Assembly (NCBI GenBank): GCA_037974335.1
Contig: CM075760.1
Location: 27,627,902 to 27,691,901, forward strand
Source of the DNA: Prionace glauca
Lineage: Eukaryota; Chordata; Chondrichthyes; Carcharhiniformes; Carcharhinidae
Reading direction: 5' to 3'
Length of the DNA stretch: 64,000 nt
Shown one piece after another: positions 30,910-41,965 of the stretch. Numbering within the stretch: position 1 is the first letter of the stretch; each line of letters opens with the position of its first letter. The notes below the pieces were generated by a model that was not told where the DNA came from, made no database searches, and saw only the letters and a list, made by a program, of their open reading frames with translations. Both the position numbers and the translations under genes were made by a program.

Positions 30910-31665
30910 GTCCCACTCTCCTCCTATCGCTCACTGAGACACGGCCCGAGGACGATCGACACCTGCTGCCATCTGGCTAACCTGGGACCAGGCTTTCTGT
31001 AGGTAACATGCCCTCCCATCACTGCCCCCCCCCCCACACACACAGAACAAACAGTTGGCCCGTGTGCCTGTGACCGATGTCAGAATGGCTGGAGATATTG
31101 ACAGCAGGGAGTGTGTACTTTTTCACTGGGCATTCAGTTGTTTATCATGTTGACCCCCTTTGCTGATCCTTGGATGAGGGAGCTGTTGGGGTTGACAATC
31201 GGACTGGAGGTTCCTGGATCAGTCGTTCCAGATCATCCAGGTCAGGAGGTCACAGGTTTGTGAAACACTTTCCTGAGAATCAAGCTGCTGTAACAGGTTC
31301 TCCCAGGGGTCCCTTAAACCATCTCTGAAATTAAGTTCCCCTGTGTTGCCTCATTCCTTATGGGAGCTTGCTGTGCACATGGCAATCATCGTATCTTCCC
31401 ACAGAGTGGCAGGCAAGGACTGCACCACGGGAGTGACCAATCGAAATGAGGGAATGGTCTGGTTCCTGTGCCCTTTCAGGCTGTCCCAAAGCGTTCTGAA
31501 TCAACATGGCAACTTCCCATCTCTGAAACACAATCACCATTGCTCACCTGGGAAACTCAGCAGATTCCACAAATTGTTGGATAACCACCAAATGTTAGGC
31601 TGTTTGAATGATTGGACCTCGAAAAACCAGCAGGAGCTCTCCTTCTCTCCATCCAGTAGTGGATA
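30910..31665. other. EMC4 3' flank, no other feature
   Basis: Includes a short poly-C/CA tract at 31023-31045. No finger, LINE or SINE block was seen; ORFs of 60-107 codons here lack recognisable motifs. Confidence 0.45.
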
Positions 31666-31667
31666 AA

Positions 31668-31965
31668 GCATAGAATCCCTACAGAGCAGAGAGGCCACTC
31701 AGCCCATTTAGCCTACACCAACAACAATCCCACCCATGTCCTATCCTGTAACCCCATGTATTTACCGTGCTAATCTCCCTGACACTAAGGCAATTGAGTC
31801 TGGTCAATCCACCTAACCTGCACGTCTTTGGACTCTGGGAGGAAATCAGAGCACCTAGAGGAAATCCACACAGACATGGGGAGAATGTGCAGTCACCTGA
31901 AGCCAGATTTGAACCCAGTCCCTGGTGCTGTGAGGCAACAATGCTAACCACCAGCCTCCCATGTC
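31668..31965 (-). mobile_element. tRNA-derived SINE (minus)
   Basis: From TAGAATCCCTACAGAGCAGA (tail) through CACGTCTTTGGACTCTGGG and GGGGAGAATGTGCAG to TGCTAACCACC (head), with a deletion around the B box (GATTTGAACCCAGTCC remains). Confidence 0.8.
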
Positions 31966-32238
31966 TCTGTGGAGTTTGCATCTTCTCCCTGTGTCTGCGT
32001 GAGTTTCCCCTGGGAGGAAAGTGGAGTACCCGAACTCCCAAAGCGTGCTGTTCAGGTGGATTTGCTATGCTAAATTGCCACTTGGTGTCACAAAATATGT
32101 AGATTGGGGTAATTAGTGGGGTAAATATATTGGGTTACGGGGATAGGGTGGTGGAGAGGGCCTGGGTAAGATGCTCAGACAGTCAGTACAGGCTCAACGG
32201 GCTGAGTGGTCTTTCCTGCACTATAGGATTATATGATT
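31966..32238 (+). mobile_element. tRNA-derived SINE body (plus), head-to-head with the previous
   Basis: Starts at CTCTGTGGAGTTTGCATCTT and runs through GTTCAGGTGGATTTGCTATG, TGGGGTAATTAGTGGGGTAA and CAGGCTCAACGGGCTGAGTG to GGATTATATGATTTTAT. The tRNA head is missing. Confidence 0.78.
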
Positions 32239-32257
32239 TTATAGATGATGCTTGTAT

Positions 32258-32452
32258 CTATGAATGTGTGTGGGTGCACACACATTTCAGTTCATGTGTA
32301 CCTGTGTGCAAGCACATACATGTTTGTATGTGTGAATGTGTTGTCTGCTTTCACTTCATTTAATGATTGTGTTTGAGTTGTTCCTCTGTGTGTGTTTGTG
32401 GGAGGGGTGGGAGAGAGGTGTCAATAATCCATCCCCCCCCCCCCCCCCGCCC
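32258..32452. repeat. TG-rich tract followed by poly-C
   Basis: Imperfect TGTG/CACA (32258-32400), then GGGAGGGGTGGGAGAG and a run of about 16 C at 32433-32449, a likely assembly-length uncertainty. Confidence 0.8.
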
Positions 32453-32459
32453 CCACCAT

Positions 32460-33025
32460 TCTGAGCTTACACCCGATGCCAGGAGTGGATCGAGAAGGCT
32501 GGAGGCAAATCGATAACCTCGAGGTGAGTGGAGAAACAATCAGTGTGAGTTTGACGCTGCTGTGAAGAATGTGCAATGTCTTTTCACTGATTCTGTAGCT
32601 GTGGAAATAAAGAGTTTCAGCAAACCGGGGCCTCTGTGAAATGACAGCAGACAAAAACAAGAGTCAGATTTCACTGACTCCACCAGCTTAAAGTTCTCCT
32701 GTTCCACTTTAAACTCTGCAACACTCTCACCTTTTCTCTCCCACAATATTCAGCCTTCAGTAACCTGAGCTGGTGGAAATATAATCGTTCTCTATTTGCT
32801 GACTCATTTCACCATCACTCATGTCCTTCCAGCACAATCCTGATCCCCACTTCCACTGCTGAAGAACACGAACAGACATCTCTCCCTCCGTGTTCGAGTC
32901 TTCAATGTTCACCTTTTCAGTTGGGTAGAATTTCAGTTGAGAATCATAACACATCCCATTTCCATCTCCTTATGGTGTCTGGGCCAGATCATGTAAATTT
33001 TTCTTTAAAAGATCTGTTTATTCTC
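32460..33025. other. No gene recognised
   Basis: Mixed unique-looking sequence. Minus ORFs of 65-79 codons overlap it but carry no known motif and no splice context. Confidence 0.4.
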
Positions 33026-33029
33026 CCCA

Positions 33030-33385
33030 AAGTCCAGCACCTACAAGACAGTCACTCTTGTGTCCAATTGAATGAGCTCCAATTTTCTGAATTAGTACAG
33101 CTCCAACAACTTAGGAAGCTCAACACCATTCAAGACAAAGCAGCCAGATTGGCAATCCTTCTACAAGCTCCAACACTGACTCACATGGCAGCTGTGTGTA
33201 CCACCTACAAGATGCAGTGCAAGCACTCAGCAAGGCTTCTTTGACAGCATCTTGCAAACCCGCAACCTCTAGCACCTTGGACAAGGGCAGGAAATGCATA
33301 GGAACATCATCGCCTGCACGTTCCCTTCCAAGTCACTCACTATCGAGATGCAGAGATTGATTACAATGTGAAATTCAGTGCCACA
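33030..33385 (+). mobile_element. Non-LTR retroelement 3' end remnant (plus)
   Basis: GGAAGCTCAACACCATTCAA, GACAAAGCAGCCAGATTGG, TGTGTACCACCTACAAGATG, CAGTGCAAGCACTCAGCAAG and AAATGCATAGGAACATCATC match the order of the widespread shark element whose 3' end also appears at 1225-1347. Coding is no longer recognisable. Confidence 0.65.
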
Positions 33386-34686
33386 GGAACTAGCTGGACA
33401 ACTCATTCTGATAGTTTAAAAAGAAAACATGATGAGTACATGAGGGAAAGGAGATTAGAAAGATGAGCTGAAAGACTGAAATGAGGGAGATGGAATGGAA
33501 GTTGTCTTGTGTGAAATATAAACATCAGCACAGACTAGTTAAACCGAACAGTCTCCTCCCAGACTGGATATTCTCTGTAATTCAATGTAATCTCTGATCA
33601 GCACGTTCCACCATTTGCACTGCATATGTTCAGAGTATAGCCTGGTGCTGAGAAATCACACTGAGCTCCTGTGCTCATTAATGTCCACAGAAATTGTCAT
33701 GTGTAAAATTATGAATTGTAACATTGTCATTGAAATCGATGAGCAGAAATTTTCATCAACCAGATCCGCTCTCGAAAAGACACGGCTGAGAATCTTCTCC
33801 CAAACAACGCTCTCTCTCAGATCTTTTGAGCAAGAATCCATTTCCAGGATTTCAATCCCTCCTTTCACTATTCTTCTGTATTAGATTACCACATGCATTC
33901 AAGCTTCCACACAATCTCTCTGGTACTCAGCCATGCCAGCAGAACACTACTGTTTTACAGGTGGTACAAAGTCCCTACCTTAGGATTATTTCAGGATCTG
34001 TCTTCTTGCCAGCCAACTTCACCAGGTGTGTTGTCTTTAACTAGAAACCTCTCTTTGCTCCTTTCTTTAACTTCAGGGAACAGTATTTTGTTCAGATTCC
34101 CTTTGACTTCAGTTTTCCTCAGACTTTTTGAATTCCCTGATTTCTGGAACTATCTGCTCTTTAACTTCTGGGATTTTCTTTCTTGCCCTTGCTCCATTGT
34201 TCTGCCTAATGTTTCTGGCGGTTTCCTCTTCAGCTAATCAAATGCTTTCTAACCCAAAATAGCCACGGGTTGCCAAGTAACAACCTTATCTTTCTTTGCA
34301 TTTGTGCTTTTCACATTGTAAATTCGCTAAACACAATGCAGGCACAGTTTGGAATGAAACCAAAACCCCATACATGCAAACACCTTTATTTAACATTAAT
34401 CTATGAAAGTTTTAACCCTTCTATATACAGAAACACTGAATTAAACTCACTTAAATCTATACCACATTACTAATATCCAACAATACAAATATAGATTACT
34501 AAATTTACTTCTTGATAGCGAGAAACTAAGGAAAGATGAGTTTACAGTTGGGAAAATTTTTAGTCACAGTTTGACCCAGTGGAAGAAAGGCAGCTGATCA
34601 GGTTGTCTCAATCTTAGTGACAAAAGAGCTCCATGAGCTCCTCAGTCTTCTTGTTGAGGTGAGGATGGAGGAGAGAGGGAGAACCC
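33386..34686. other. No gene recognised (1.3 kb)
   Basis: AT-rich DNA with small ORFs (60-114 codons) lacking motifs or splice signals. The last 80 bp (GAGCTCCATGAGCTCCTCAG) resemble 14785-14830, zinc-finger flank sequence, and end at the CR1-II insertion. Confidence 0.45.
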
Positions 34687-34688
34687 TA

Positions 34689-35443
34689 AAAACTGCAGCA
34701 GGCGATGGTGCAGAGGGACCTCGGGGTCCTTGTGCATGAGTCGCAAAAACCCAGCTTGCAGGTGCAGCAGGTGGTCAGGAAGGCGAATGGGATGCTGGCC
34801 TTCATAGCGAGGGGGATTGAATATAAAAGTAGGGAGGTCTTGCTGCAGCTGTATAGGGCATTGGTGAGGCCGCAGCTGGAGTACTGTGTGCAGTTTTGGG
34901 CGCCGCACCTGCGCAAGGATATTTTGGCCCTGGAGGGAGTGCAGAGGAGGTTTACTCGGCTGATACCGGAGTTGAGGGGATTGAGCTATGAGGAGAGGCT
35001 GAATAAACTAGGCTTGTACTCGTTAGAGTTTAGAAGAATGAGGGGAGATCTCATTGAGACGTATAAGATGATGAATGGGATGGATAGGATAGAGGTGGAG
35101 AGACTCTTCCTGCTCAAAAAAGACAGTAGGACTAGGGGGCACAGCCTCAAGATAAAGGGGGGGCGGTTTAGAACAGAGTTGAGGAGGAACTTCTTCACTC
35201 AAAGGGTGGTGAATCTCTGGAATTCTCTGCCCGTTGAAGTTGTGGAGGCTGCCTCGCTAAATATTTTTAAGAAACGGGTTGATGGGTTTTTGATAAGAGA
35301 AGGGATAAAGGGTTATGGGGAGAGGGCGGGAAGGTGGAGCTGAGTCACGACAGATCAGCCATGATCTTATTGAATGGCGGGGCAGGCTCGAAGGGCCAGA
35401 TGGCCTACTCCTGCTCCTATTTCTTATGTTCTTATGTTCTTAA
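34689..35443 (+). mobile_element. CR1-II LINE 3' end (plus), 212 open codons
   Basis: 5'-truncated at the block LQQA(T/M)VQRDLGVLVHESQK. It is open to the end of ORF2 with [37 protein letters not shown] and [12 protein letters not shown], then a 3' UTR ending in TTATGTTC repeats. No stop or frameshift is visible in the retained coding part, which suggests a recent insertion. Confidence 0.92.
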
Positions 35444-35589
35444 AAGGACCTAAAACAGAAAATGCTGGAATGGTATTTTCTGTCTGTAAAGCGCACAAGA
35501 AACAATACTTTTCACTGTATCCCAATACATGTGACAATAATAAATCAAACAAAAAAATCAGATCAAAATCAGATACTGCAGATTCTGGA

Positions 35590-35880
35590 AATCAAACCAC
35601 AAAACTGAGTGAATCTCTTCCCAAACTCAGAGCAGGTGAACGCTTCTCCCCAGTGTGAACTTGCTGGTGTTCAGTCAGTCGAAATGATTTCCTGAACCCA
35701 GTCTCACAGTAAAATCAGCTGAATGGTGTCTCAGTGTGAACGTGCTGATGAGACATCAGTTTTCTACAGCTTTTATAGCAGTTCTCACAGTCTGGACATT
35801 TAAAAGGTCCCTCCCCAGTGTGAAGCAGGGGTGCTTGGAGAGTAGATTATTGAGTGAATCCCTTCCAATAGGGTCTTGAA
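35590..35880 (-). pseudogene. C2H2 zinc-finger remnant (minus)
   Basis: The reverse complement has TCACACTGGGGAGAAGCGTT, GAACACCAGCAAGTTCACAC and GTGAATCTCTTCCC-type finger phrases, plus an atypical segment (TGTCCAGACTGTGAGAACTG). About three fingers, frame lost. It resembles the 3' end of gene C (finger 3, KCFYCGDC) more than its neighbour D. Confidence 0.65.
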
Positions 35881-36378
35881 CCAGAACCCCTAAATTATGT
35901 TAGGAAGTCAGATTAGATCCAAACAAACATTTCTATTTTGGCATAAATGTAAGGATAGGATGCTTCACTCCAGGGATAATTCCTTGACAAATTAGGGATC
36001 TTTCATGGTAAAACAAACTTTATTTAATAACAGCTTAAATATAATTCCAAAAAATGAAGCAGCTTAACTAATAACAGTTGGACAGTATTTAAAAGTGAAA
36101 GGAAACAACTTTAATTTCTGATTTAATACAATTTCAGTTCCAATATGCAACATTTCTCACATGTAGATCCCACTTCAATGACAGTTAAAAACCATAAATA
36201 TACTTGCTATAATGAGTATAGACTGTCCTGAAGCTTTCAGAGAGAAGACAAGTCTTAGAGCAGCCCTCGATCTTCAAACAATCCCCGGTGTACTTCTAGC
36301 TCTGACAGTAACTGAAACTTTCCTCACAGTCTGCACATTTTCATGGTTTCTCCCTAATTTGAAATTCAATCACAATAA
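35881..36378. other. 3' UTR/flank of zinc-finger gene D
   Basis: AT-rich, with GGTTTCTCCCTAATTTGAAA near 36350 and several AATAAA-type sequences on the minus strand. No other feature was seen. Confidence 0.45.
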
Positions 36379-37428
36379 TTAGTTGTGAATTCGCTGGTGC
36401 GTCAGAAGATTCGATGAGGTAACGTATCCCTTCCCACACTGCAAGCAGGTGAACGGCCTCTCTCCAGTGTGAACCCGCTGATGTATTGCTAGTTTAGACG
36501 ACTGACTGAATCCCTTCTCACACACAGAACAGATGAATGGCCTTTCCTCTGTGTGGATTCGCTGGTGTATTGCTAGGTTGGATGAATGATTGAATCCTTT
36601 CCCACACACAGAGCAGATGAACGGTTTCTCCCCAGTGTGAACTCGCTGGTGTGTCAGCAGAGTTGATGACCGAGTGAATCCTTTCCCACACACAGAGCAG
36701 GTGAATGGCTTCTCTCCAGTGTGAATTCGCTGGTGTGTGAACAAGGTGGCTGACTGAGCAAATCCCTTTCCACATACAGAGCAGGTGAATGGCCTCTCCC
36801 CAGTGTGAACTCGCTGGTGTTTCAACAAAGTAGATGAGTCAGCAAATCCCTTCCCACACTGGGAGCAAGTGAATGGCCTCTCCTGAGTGTGAGCTCGCTG
36901 GTGTATCAGTAGAGTGGATGCGTGAGAAAATCCCTTCCCACATTCAGAGCAGGTGAATGGTTTCTCCCCAGTGTGAACTCGCTGGTGTATTGCTAGATTG
37001 GATGACTGATTGAATCCCTTCCCACAGTGGGAGCAGGTGAATGGCCTCTCCTCAGCATGAGTCCTCTGATGTATATTTAAGCTGGATAACTGAGTAAATC
37101 CCTTCCCACAATGGGAGCAGGTGAATGGCCTCTCGCCAGTGTGACTGCGTCGATGAGTTTCTAGCAGGGATGGGTAATTGAATTCCTTCCCACAATCCTC
37201 ACACTTCCATGCCATCTCCCTGTTGTGACTGCAATTATGTTCCTAAAGGCCAGATGATTGGTTGAAGCCTTGTCCACAAACAGAACACGTTTACAGTTTC
37301 TCTCCACTGTGAATGGTGCTTTTTTCTTCCAATTTCAAAATACAATGATATTCAATGGCCGACTCATCAGGTTCTGATATCATGTTTTGTTTCAGTTTCT
37401 CGACTGCAGATTTTCTTCTTGCAAACCC
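36379..37428 (-). CDS. C2H2 zinc-finger gene D (ten fingers), last exon
   Basis: The open frame runs from ATG at 37215 (MAWKCEDCGKEFNYPSLLE) to a stop at 36379: 278 codons, ten C2H2 fingers with TGE(R/K)P or AEERP linkers and all ligands present. Variable helix positions include TQLSSLNIH, NQSSNLAIH, SHASTLLIH, ADSSTLLKH and VTSSNLLTH. The exon acceptor is at 37429-37430 (AAATCAATTTCCCAG). Between acceptor and ATG lies a leader (DESAIEYHCILKLEEKSTIH) that runs into a stop before the first intact finger. It is probably a nuclear DNA-binding protein with no recognisable repressor domain. The likely promoter is at 38.7-39.2 kb. Confidence 0.82.
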
Positions 37429-38475
37429 CTGGGAAATTGATTTAAAACAGAAAAAAATTGAGTGAGAAAGAACCCACAAAAACACAAAGGCAGGTTGTGA
37501 AATTGAACTGAATAAATCTGGTAATTTGTGGAGTTGTCGTGAGGAAAGGGTAACCAAAAAAGCTGCTGGATTGTCATACAAACCCAACTGGTTCACAGAT
37601 GTCCTTCAGAGAATGAAACCTGCCACACGGTCTGGGTCTATGCAAGACTTTGGGAGGAGGCAGAGAGACGTAGGAGTAGCCGGTAGTGAAGGCAAGGGAT
37701 TTTATACATCTACAGCTTGACAAGAACTTTGACAGAATTTCACAAACCCTCAACTCCACTAGAAGGACCAAGATAGCAAATGGATATAAACAACATCACC
37801 TCTGAGTTCCTCCAATCACACACTATTCTGACTTATCTGACATCCAGTACTAAAAGAACAGAAATTTCTTTCATATAAATACTAGGAAGACAACCCATTG
37901 TCTTCGGTCCACCCTAAAAAATCTACTCTGTCACCAGCAACTCTATCCTTCTTCCCAGTAACGTATCTGACCTGAATCAGGCTGTTCACAACCCTGGTGA
38001 AATATTTCACCCCAGGATGAGCTTCCAGCCACACATCATCATCATCAAGACTGTCTATTTCCACCTCAGTAACATCACCCAATTCCACCCCAGTCTCAGC
38101 TCATGTGGAACTCTCATCCATTCCATTGTGATGTAAAATTCAGGGGAATGAGAATATAGAGGGGGAATTGGATCATCTGAATTACTCCAAAGAGGGTTGG
38201 CATGGATTTGAGTTGCCAGATGGATTCCTTCTGTGTTGTAATGTCTCCATCAGTGGAAATAGGTAACGTTGACACAGTGCCTTTGCAAGACAAGAAATAG
38301 GGAATCATAAATAACATAGCACGTACATACAACTACATTAAACATATCTCTGTCCCAGGTGAATTTACAATTCATTGAAACAGCCTTCTCCTGGGAAAAC
38401 TCCCCCTTTAATTGTGAACGTTAGTTAGGTTATCTTGTTACCCAGATAAATAAAGGCGACAACCTGAGGGAGCGA
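37429..38475. other. Intron 1 of gene D
   Basis: Mostly unassigned. 38110-38250 (AGGGGAATGAGAATATAGAG, TGGATTCCTTCTGTGTTGTA) is shared with 51355-51470 and 63880-63990 and looks like an old LINE tail. 38300-38640 is homologous to 51540-52380 upstream of gene F. Confidence 0.5.
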
Positions 38476-38639
38476 AAAGATGTCAATATCTTTGAGAGAG
38501 AGAAAGATACCTGGGCCAAGTCCTGTTCCTAATTCCGATGTTCGTCTATAATCGTTCCAGAGCCTGCAGCCTCCCTGGATTCACTTCCTTAGCCTCCAGT
38601 TGCTGCAAGTCCCCAATTTCCCCCAGAATGAGAAAAGAA

Positions 38640-39230
38640 ATGGAAAGGGGGAAACATTGATTTCCTCCCAGATTTTGCCCAAAGGAGCAAGTTTCACTCT
38701 GAAAATCATCGACAAACTTCCGCATTGTGACATCACAATGGAGGCCTGCCTATATCAGCCAATAGAAATCAGTCTGCTCCGCGGTGACGTCCTAGGGGTT
38801 CCATTGTGCAGGCCTTGCGCGCTGACCTTGGAGCCCCGCCCCCACCCACTGTTCCCCTCCCCCTCCCCCGCCTCGAGCCAAGGTTTCCAGACAAGCGGCT
38901 GGCGGCTCCGGCCAGAGCGAGAAGCCGCTCGGTGATCTCCCCCTCCCCCCTCCGGCTGCTCCAAAAAGACATCGAGAGCGACCGCTGGCGGCAGCCGCAC
39001 TGCGCCTGCTCCGGACAGCTCGGCTCAGCAGCGCTCTCTGCGCCTGCGTGCTGGGCTGACAGCTGAGGGAGTGGGGGAGGGGACTTTGCAAAATCTCTTC
39101 CCATCATTTTCTCCAAGTCCCGCAGTTTGATTTGAAACAGCACAGCTTCTGTTTTTAGCTTCACACACAGACTCAAACTTCACCCTCTGGCCAACATCTG
39201 TGAATAAAACATTTATTTCTCCTCCGGAAA
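38640..39230. promoter_or_regulatory. CpG-rich promoter of zinc-finger gene D
   Basis: Contains CAAT-type CCAATAGAAA (about 38759), CRE-like GGTGACGTCC (about 38782), a GC box (GCCCCGCCCCC about 38832) and NRF1-like CTGCGCCTGCGTG (about 39038). The right edge has a splice-donor-like ATCTGTGAATAAAAC (about 39198), matching the outward donor at 52901 of the F/G promoter. It is therefore likely to have been bidirectional, although no plus-strand zinc-finger exon follows before 43 kb. Confidence 0.6.
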
Positions 39231-39255
39231 ATATAGAGAGTTGTGGAACTTTGTA

Positions 39256-40004
39256 ACTGGAATTAGATAGTAGTCATGATGTGGGTTTGCCGGCGTTGGA
39301 CTGGCGTAAACACAGTAAAAAGTCTGACAACACCAGGTTTTAGTCCAACCGATTTATTTGATAATATTCTCACAAGCTTTCGAGGTTACCCTCTTCGTCA
39401 GGTGAATGGAGAGTTCTGGCCTCAGACAGACAGAGCACATAGAGCACAGACAGTTGCTGATTAGAATGCGAATCCTTACACCTAACCTGCTGTTCAAGTC
39501 TTAAAGTGGCTGATAATGTGAGTGGAAGGAGCACTGATCACAGTTTAAAGAGATGTGTATTGTCTCCAGACAGTACAGTAAGTGAGGTTTTGCAAACCCA
39601 GGCAAGTCACGGGGGTTACAGATAGTGCGACATGAACCCAACAGGTCTCAACAGGGATCTTGGGTTCATGTCGCACTATCTGTAACCCCCGTGACTTGCC
39701 TGGGTTTGCAAAACCTCACTTACTGTACTGTCTGGAGACAATACACATCTCTTTAAACTGTGATCAGTGCTCCTTCCACTCACATTATCAGCCACTTTAG
39801 GACTTGAACAGCAGGTTAGGTGTAAGGATTTGCATTCTAATCAGCAACTGTCTGTGCTTTATATGCTCTGTCTGTCTGAGGTCAGAACTCTCCATTCACC
39901 TGACGAAGAGGGTAACCTCGAAAGCTTGCTTGCTTGTGAGAATATTATCAAATAAATCGGTTGGGCTAAAACCTGGTGTTGTCAGACTTTTTACTGGAAT
40001 TAGA
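39256..40004 (+). mobile_element. Palindromic foldback element 1 with 12-bp target duplication
   Basis: The body, about 39268-39992, is a near-perfect inverted repeat: arms of about 355 bp face each other around a short loop at roughly 39634-39660. The left end starts GATGTGGGTTTGCCGGCG, and this outer part has no partner on the right. The right end stops at CAGACTTTTTACT. Flanking copies of ACTGGAATTAGA (39256-39267 and 39993-40004) look like a target-site duplication. No open frame or transposase is evident. The left-end sequence resembles a repeat common in shark DNA. Confidence 0.8.
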
Positions 40005-40456
40005 GCCAGAGGAGGAGTAATCCAGGGTAATGATTTGGGGATAAAGCAAAATCCTGCAAATGCTGGAATTTTGAATGAAACAGACCTGCTGAGCTTATCC
40101 AGTATTTTCTGTTTTTATTATAATGATTTTGGGACCTGGGATTGAACCTCACCACATTTCAATAAAAATATTGTCATTGAAAACAGGCTTTAATGGAACA
40201 ATTAATTCCAAACACAATCTCTTGTAGTTAGTGTGGCAGGGTGTGGTGAATCAGGTTTTAAAAGAGTCAGATTGTATATGTTTTCTGGTTTGGACAACCA
40301 CATTTAAATCTGGGACTCAGATGAGGATATGAATTGGTGTTTGGTGGTAAGACCGAAATCTGTGTATTATGCCAGGAAGCCTTAAATCCAGACTGAGAAT
40401 ATTTTAGAACCAGGGTTCAAAATAAATGGCTGTGGATGGTGAATTCACCCTCAACA

Positions 40457-40866
40457 CAAAGAAAATTACAACACAGGAACAGGCTCTTCAAGACTGCACC
40501 AACCATGCTGCCCGACTGAACTAAAACCCCCTCTCTGGGGACTATATCCCTCTATTCCCATCCTATTCATGTATTTGTCAAGTCACTCCTTAAAAGTCAC
40601 TATTGTATCTGCTTCCACTAACTCTCCTGGCAGCGAGTTCCAGACACCCACCACCCTCTGTGTAAAAAAACTTGCCTCATACATCTTTAAATCTTGCCCC
40701 TCACACCATAAACCTATGCCCCCTAGTAACTGACTCTTTCACCTGGGAAAAAGCTTCTGACTATCCACTCTGTCCATGCTCCTCATAATTTTATAGACTT
40801 CTCTCAGATCATCCCTCAACCTCAGTGGTTCCAGTGAGAACAAACCAAGTTTCTCCAACCTCTTCT
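40457..40866 (-). mobile_element. CR1-like LINE 3' end (minus), outer layer of a nest
   Basis: TACAACACAGGAACAGGCTC, ACCAACCATGCTGCCCGACT, then decayed ORF2 end (minus frame EKRLEKLGLFSLEPLRLRDD). Same subfamily as 2015-2472. It resumes at 41816-41965 after the SINE. Confidence 0.82.
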
Positions 40867-41082
40867 CAATCATAGAATCATAGAATCCTACAGTGCAGAA
40901 AGAGGCCCTTCGGCTCATCGAGTCTGCACCGAACATAATCCCACCCAGGCCCTACCACCATATCCCTACATATTATACCCACCAATCCCTCTAACCTCCG
41001 CTACCCAGGACACGAAGGGGCAATTTCTTAGCATGGCCAATCAACCTAATCCGCACATCTTTGGACTGTGGGAGGAAACTGG
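40867..41082 (-). mobile_element. tRNA-SINE 3' part (minus), middle layer
   Basis: ATAGAATCCTACAGTGCAGA, GGCCCTTCGGCTCATCGAGT and CGCACATCTTTGGACTGTGG. It is interrupted by CR1-II at 41083 and continues at 41689-41815. Confidence 0.88.
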
Positions 41083-41688
41083 AGTAGGGAGGTCTTGCTA
41101 CAGCTGTATAGGGCATTGGTGAGGCCGCAGCTGGAGTACTGTGTGCAGTTTTGGGCGCCGCACCTGCGCAAGGATATTTTGGCCCTGGAGGGAGTGCAGA
41201 GGAGGTTTACTCGGCTGATACCGGAGTTGAGGGGATTGAGCTATGAGGAGAGGCTGAATAAACTAGGCTTGTACTCGTTAGAGTTTAGAAGAATGAGGGG
41301 AGATCTCATTGAGACATATAAGATGATGAATGGGATGGATAGGATAGAGGTGGAGAGACTCTTCCCGCTCAAAAAAGACAGTAGGACTAGGGGGCACAGC
41401 CTCAAGATAAAGGGGGGGCGGTTTAGAACAGAGTTGAGGAGGAACTTCGTCACTCAAAGGGTGGTGAATCTCTGGAATTCTCTGCCCGTTGAAGTGGTGG
41501 AGGCTGCCTCGCTAAATATTTTTAAGAAACGGGTTGATGGGTTTTTGATAAGAGAGGGGATTAAGGGTTATGGGGAGAGGGCGGGAAGGTGGAGCTGAGT
41601 CACGACAGATCAGCCATGATCTTATTGAATGGCGGGGCAGGCTCGAAGGGCCAGATGGCCTACTCCTGCTCCTATTTCTTATGTTCTT
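41083..41688 (+). mobile_element. CR1-II LINE 3' end (plus), innermost layer
   Basis: Starts at AGTAGGGAGGTCTTGCTACA and is open for 176 codons to the ORF2 end ([12 protein letters not shown]), then a 3' UTR and TTATGTTCTT tail. Nearly identical to 35.0-35.4 kb. Confidence 0.93.
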
Positions 41689-41815
41689 CGCCCACACAGA
41701 CACGAGGAAAACGTCTGTGTGGAGTTTGCACAGTTACCCCAGCCAGGAATTGAACCCAGGACCCTGGAGCTGTGAAGCAGCAGTGCTAACCACTGTGCTA
41801 CCGTGCCGCCTCTCA
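41689..41815 (-). mobile_element. tRNA-SINE 5' part with tRNA head (minus), middle layer
   Basis: CCACACAGACACGAGG, then TTGAACCCAGGACCCTGG (B box region) and GTGCTAACCACTGTGCTACC (A box region). Together with 40867-41082 it makes one SINE. Confidence 0.85.
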
Positions 41816-41965
41816 TAGCTAATGCCCTCCGTGCCAGGCAACACCCTGGGTAAATCTTTTCTGTACCTTCTCCAAAGCCTCCACATGCTTCTGGTAATGT
41901 GGCGACCAGAGTTGAACACTGTATTCCAAGTGCAGCCTAAGGTTCTATAAAACTGCAACATGATT
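41816..41965 (-). mobile_element. CR1-like LINE (minus), outer layer continued
   Basis: TCATAGCTAATGCCCTCC, CCAGGCAACACCCTGGG and GTATTCCAAGTGCAGCC continue ORF2 upstream of 40866 (the 'LPG.E.ISYE' and 'LE..VQFW' blocks). Confidence 0.8.

Noticed and set aside
37882-38088. 68-codon acidic frame (MELGDVTEVEIDSLDDDDVW)
   Set aside because: Looks protein-like but has no family I recognise, no splice signals and lies in an intron full of old repeats.
38755-39176. Minus frames of 81-135 codons over the gene D promoter
   Set aside because: GC-rich composition, Arg/Gly/Ala-rich, overlapping in three frames; more likely 5' non-coding DNA.
39268-39992. Foldback element as a MITE or Foldback-type DNA transposon
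   Set aside because: Target duplications are 12 and 14 bp, not a fixed short length, and one end has an unpaired segment; this fits target-primed insertion better. Not excluded.
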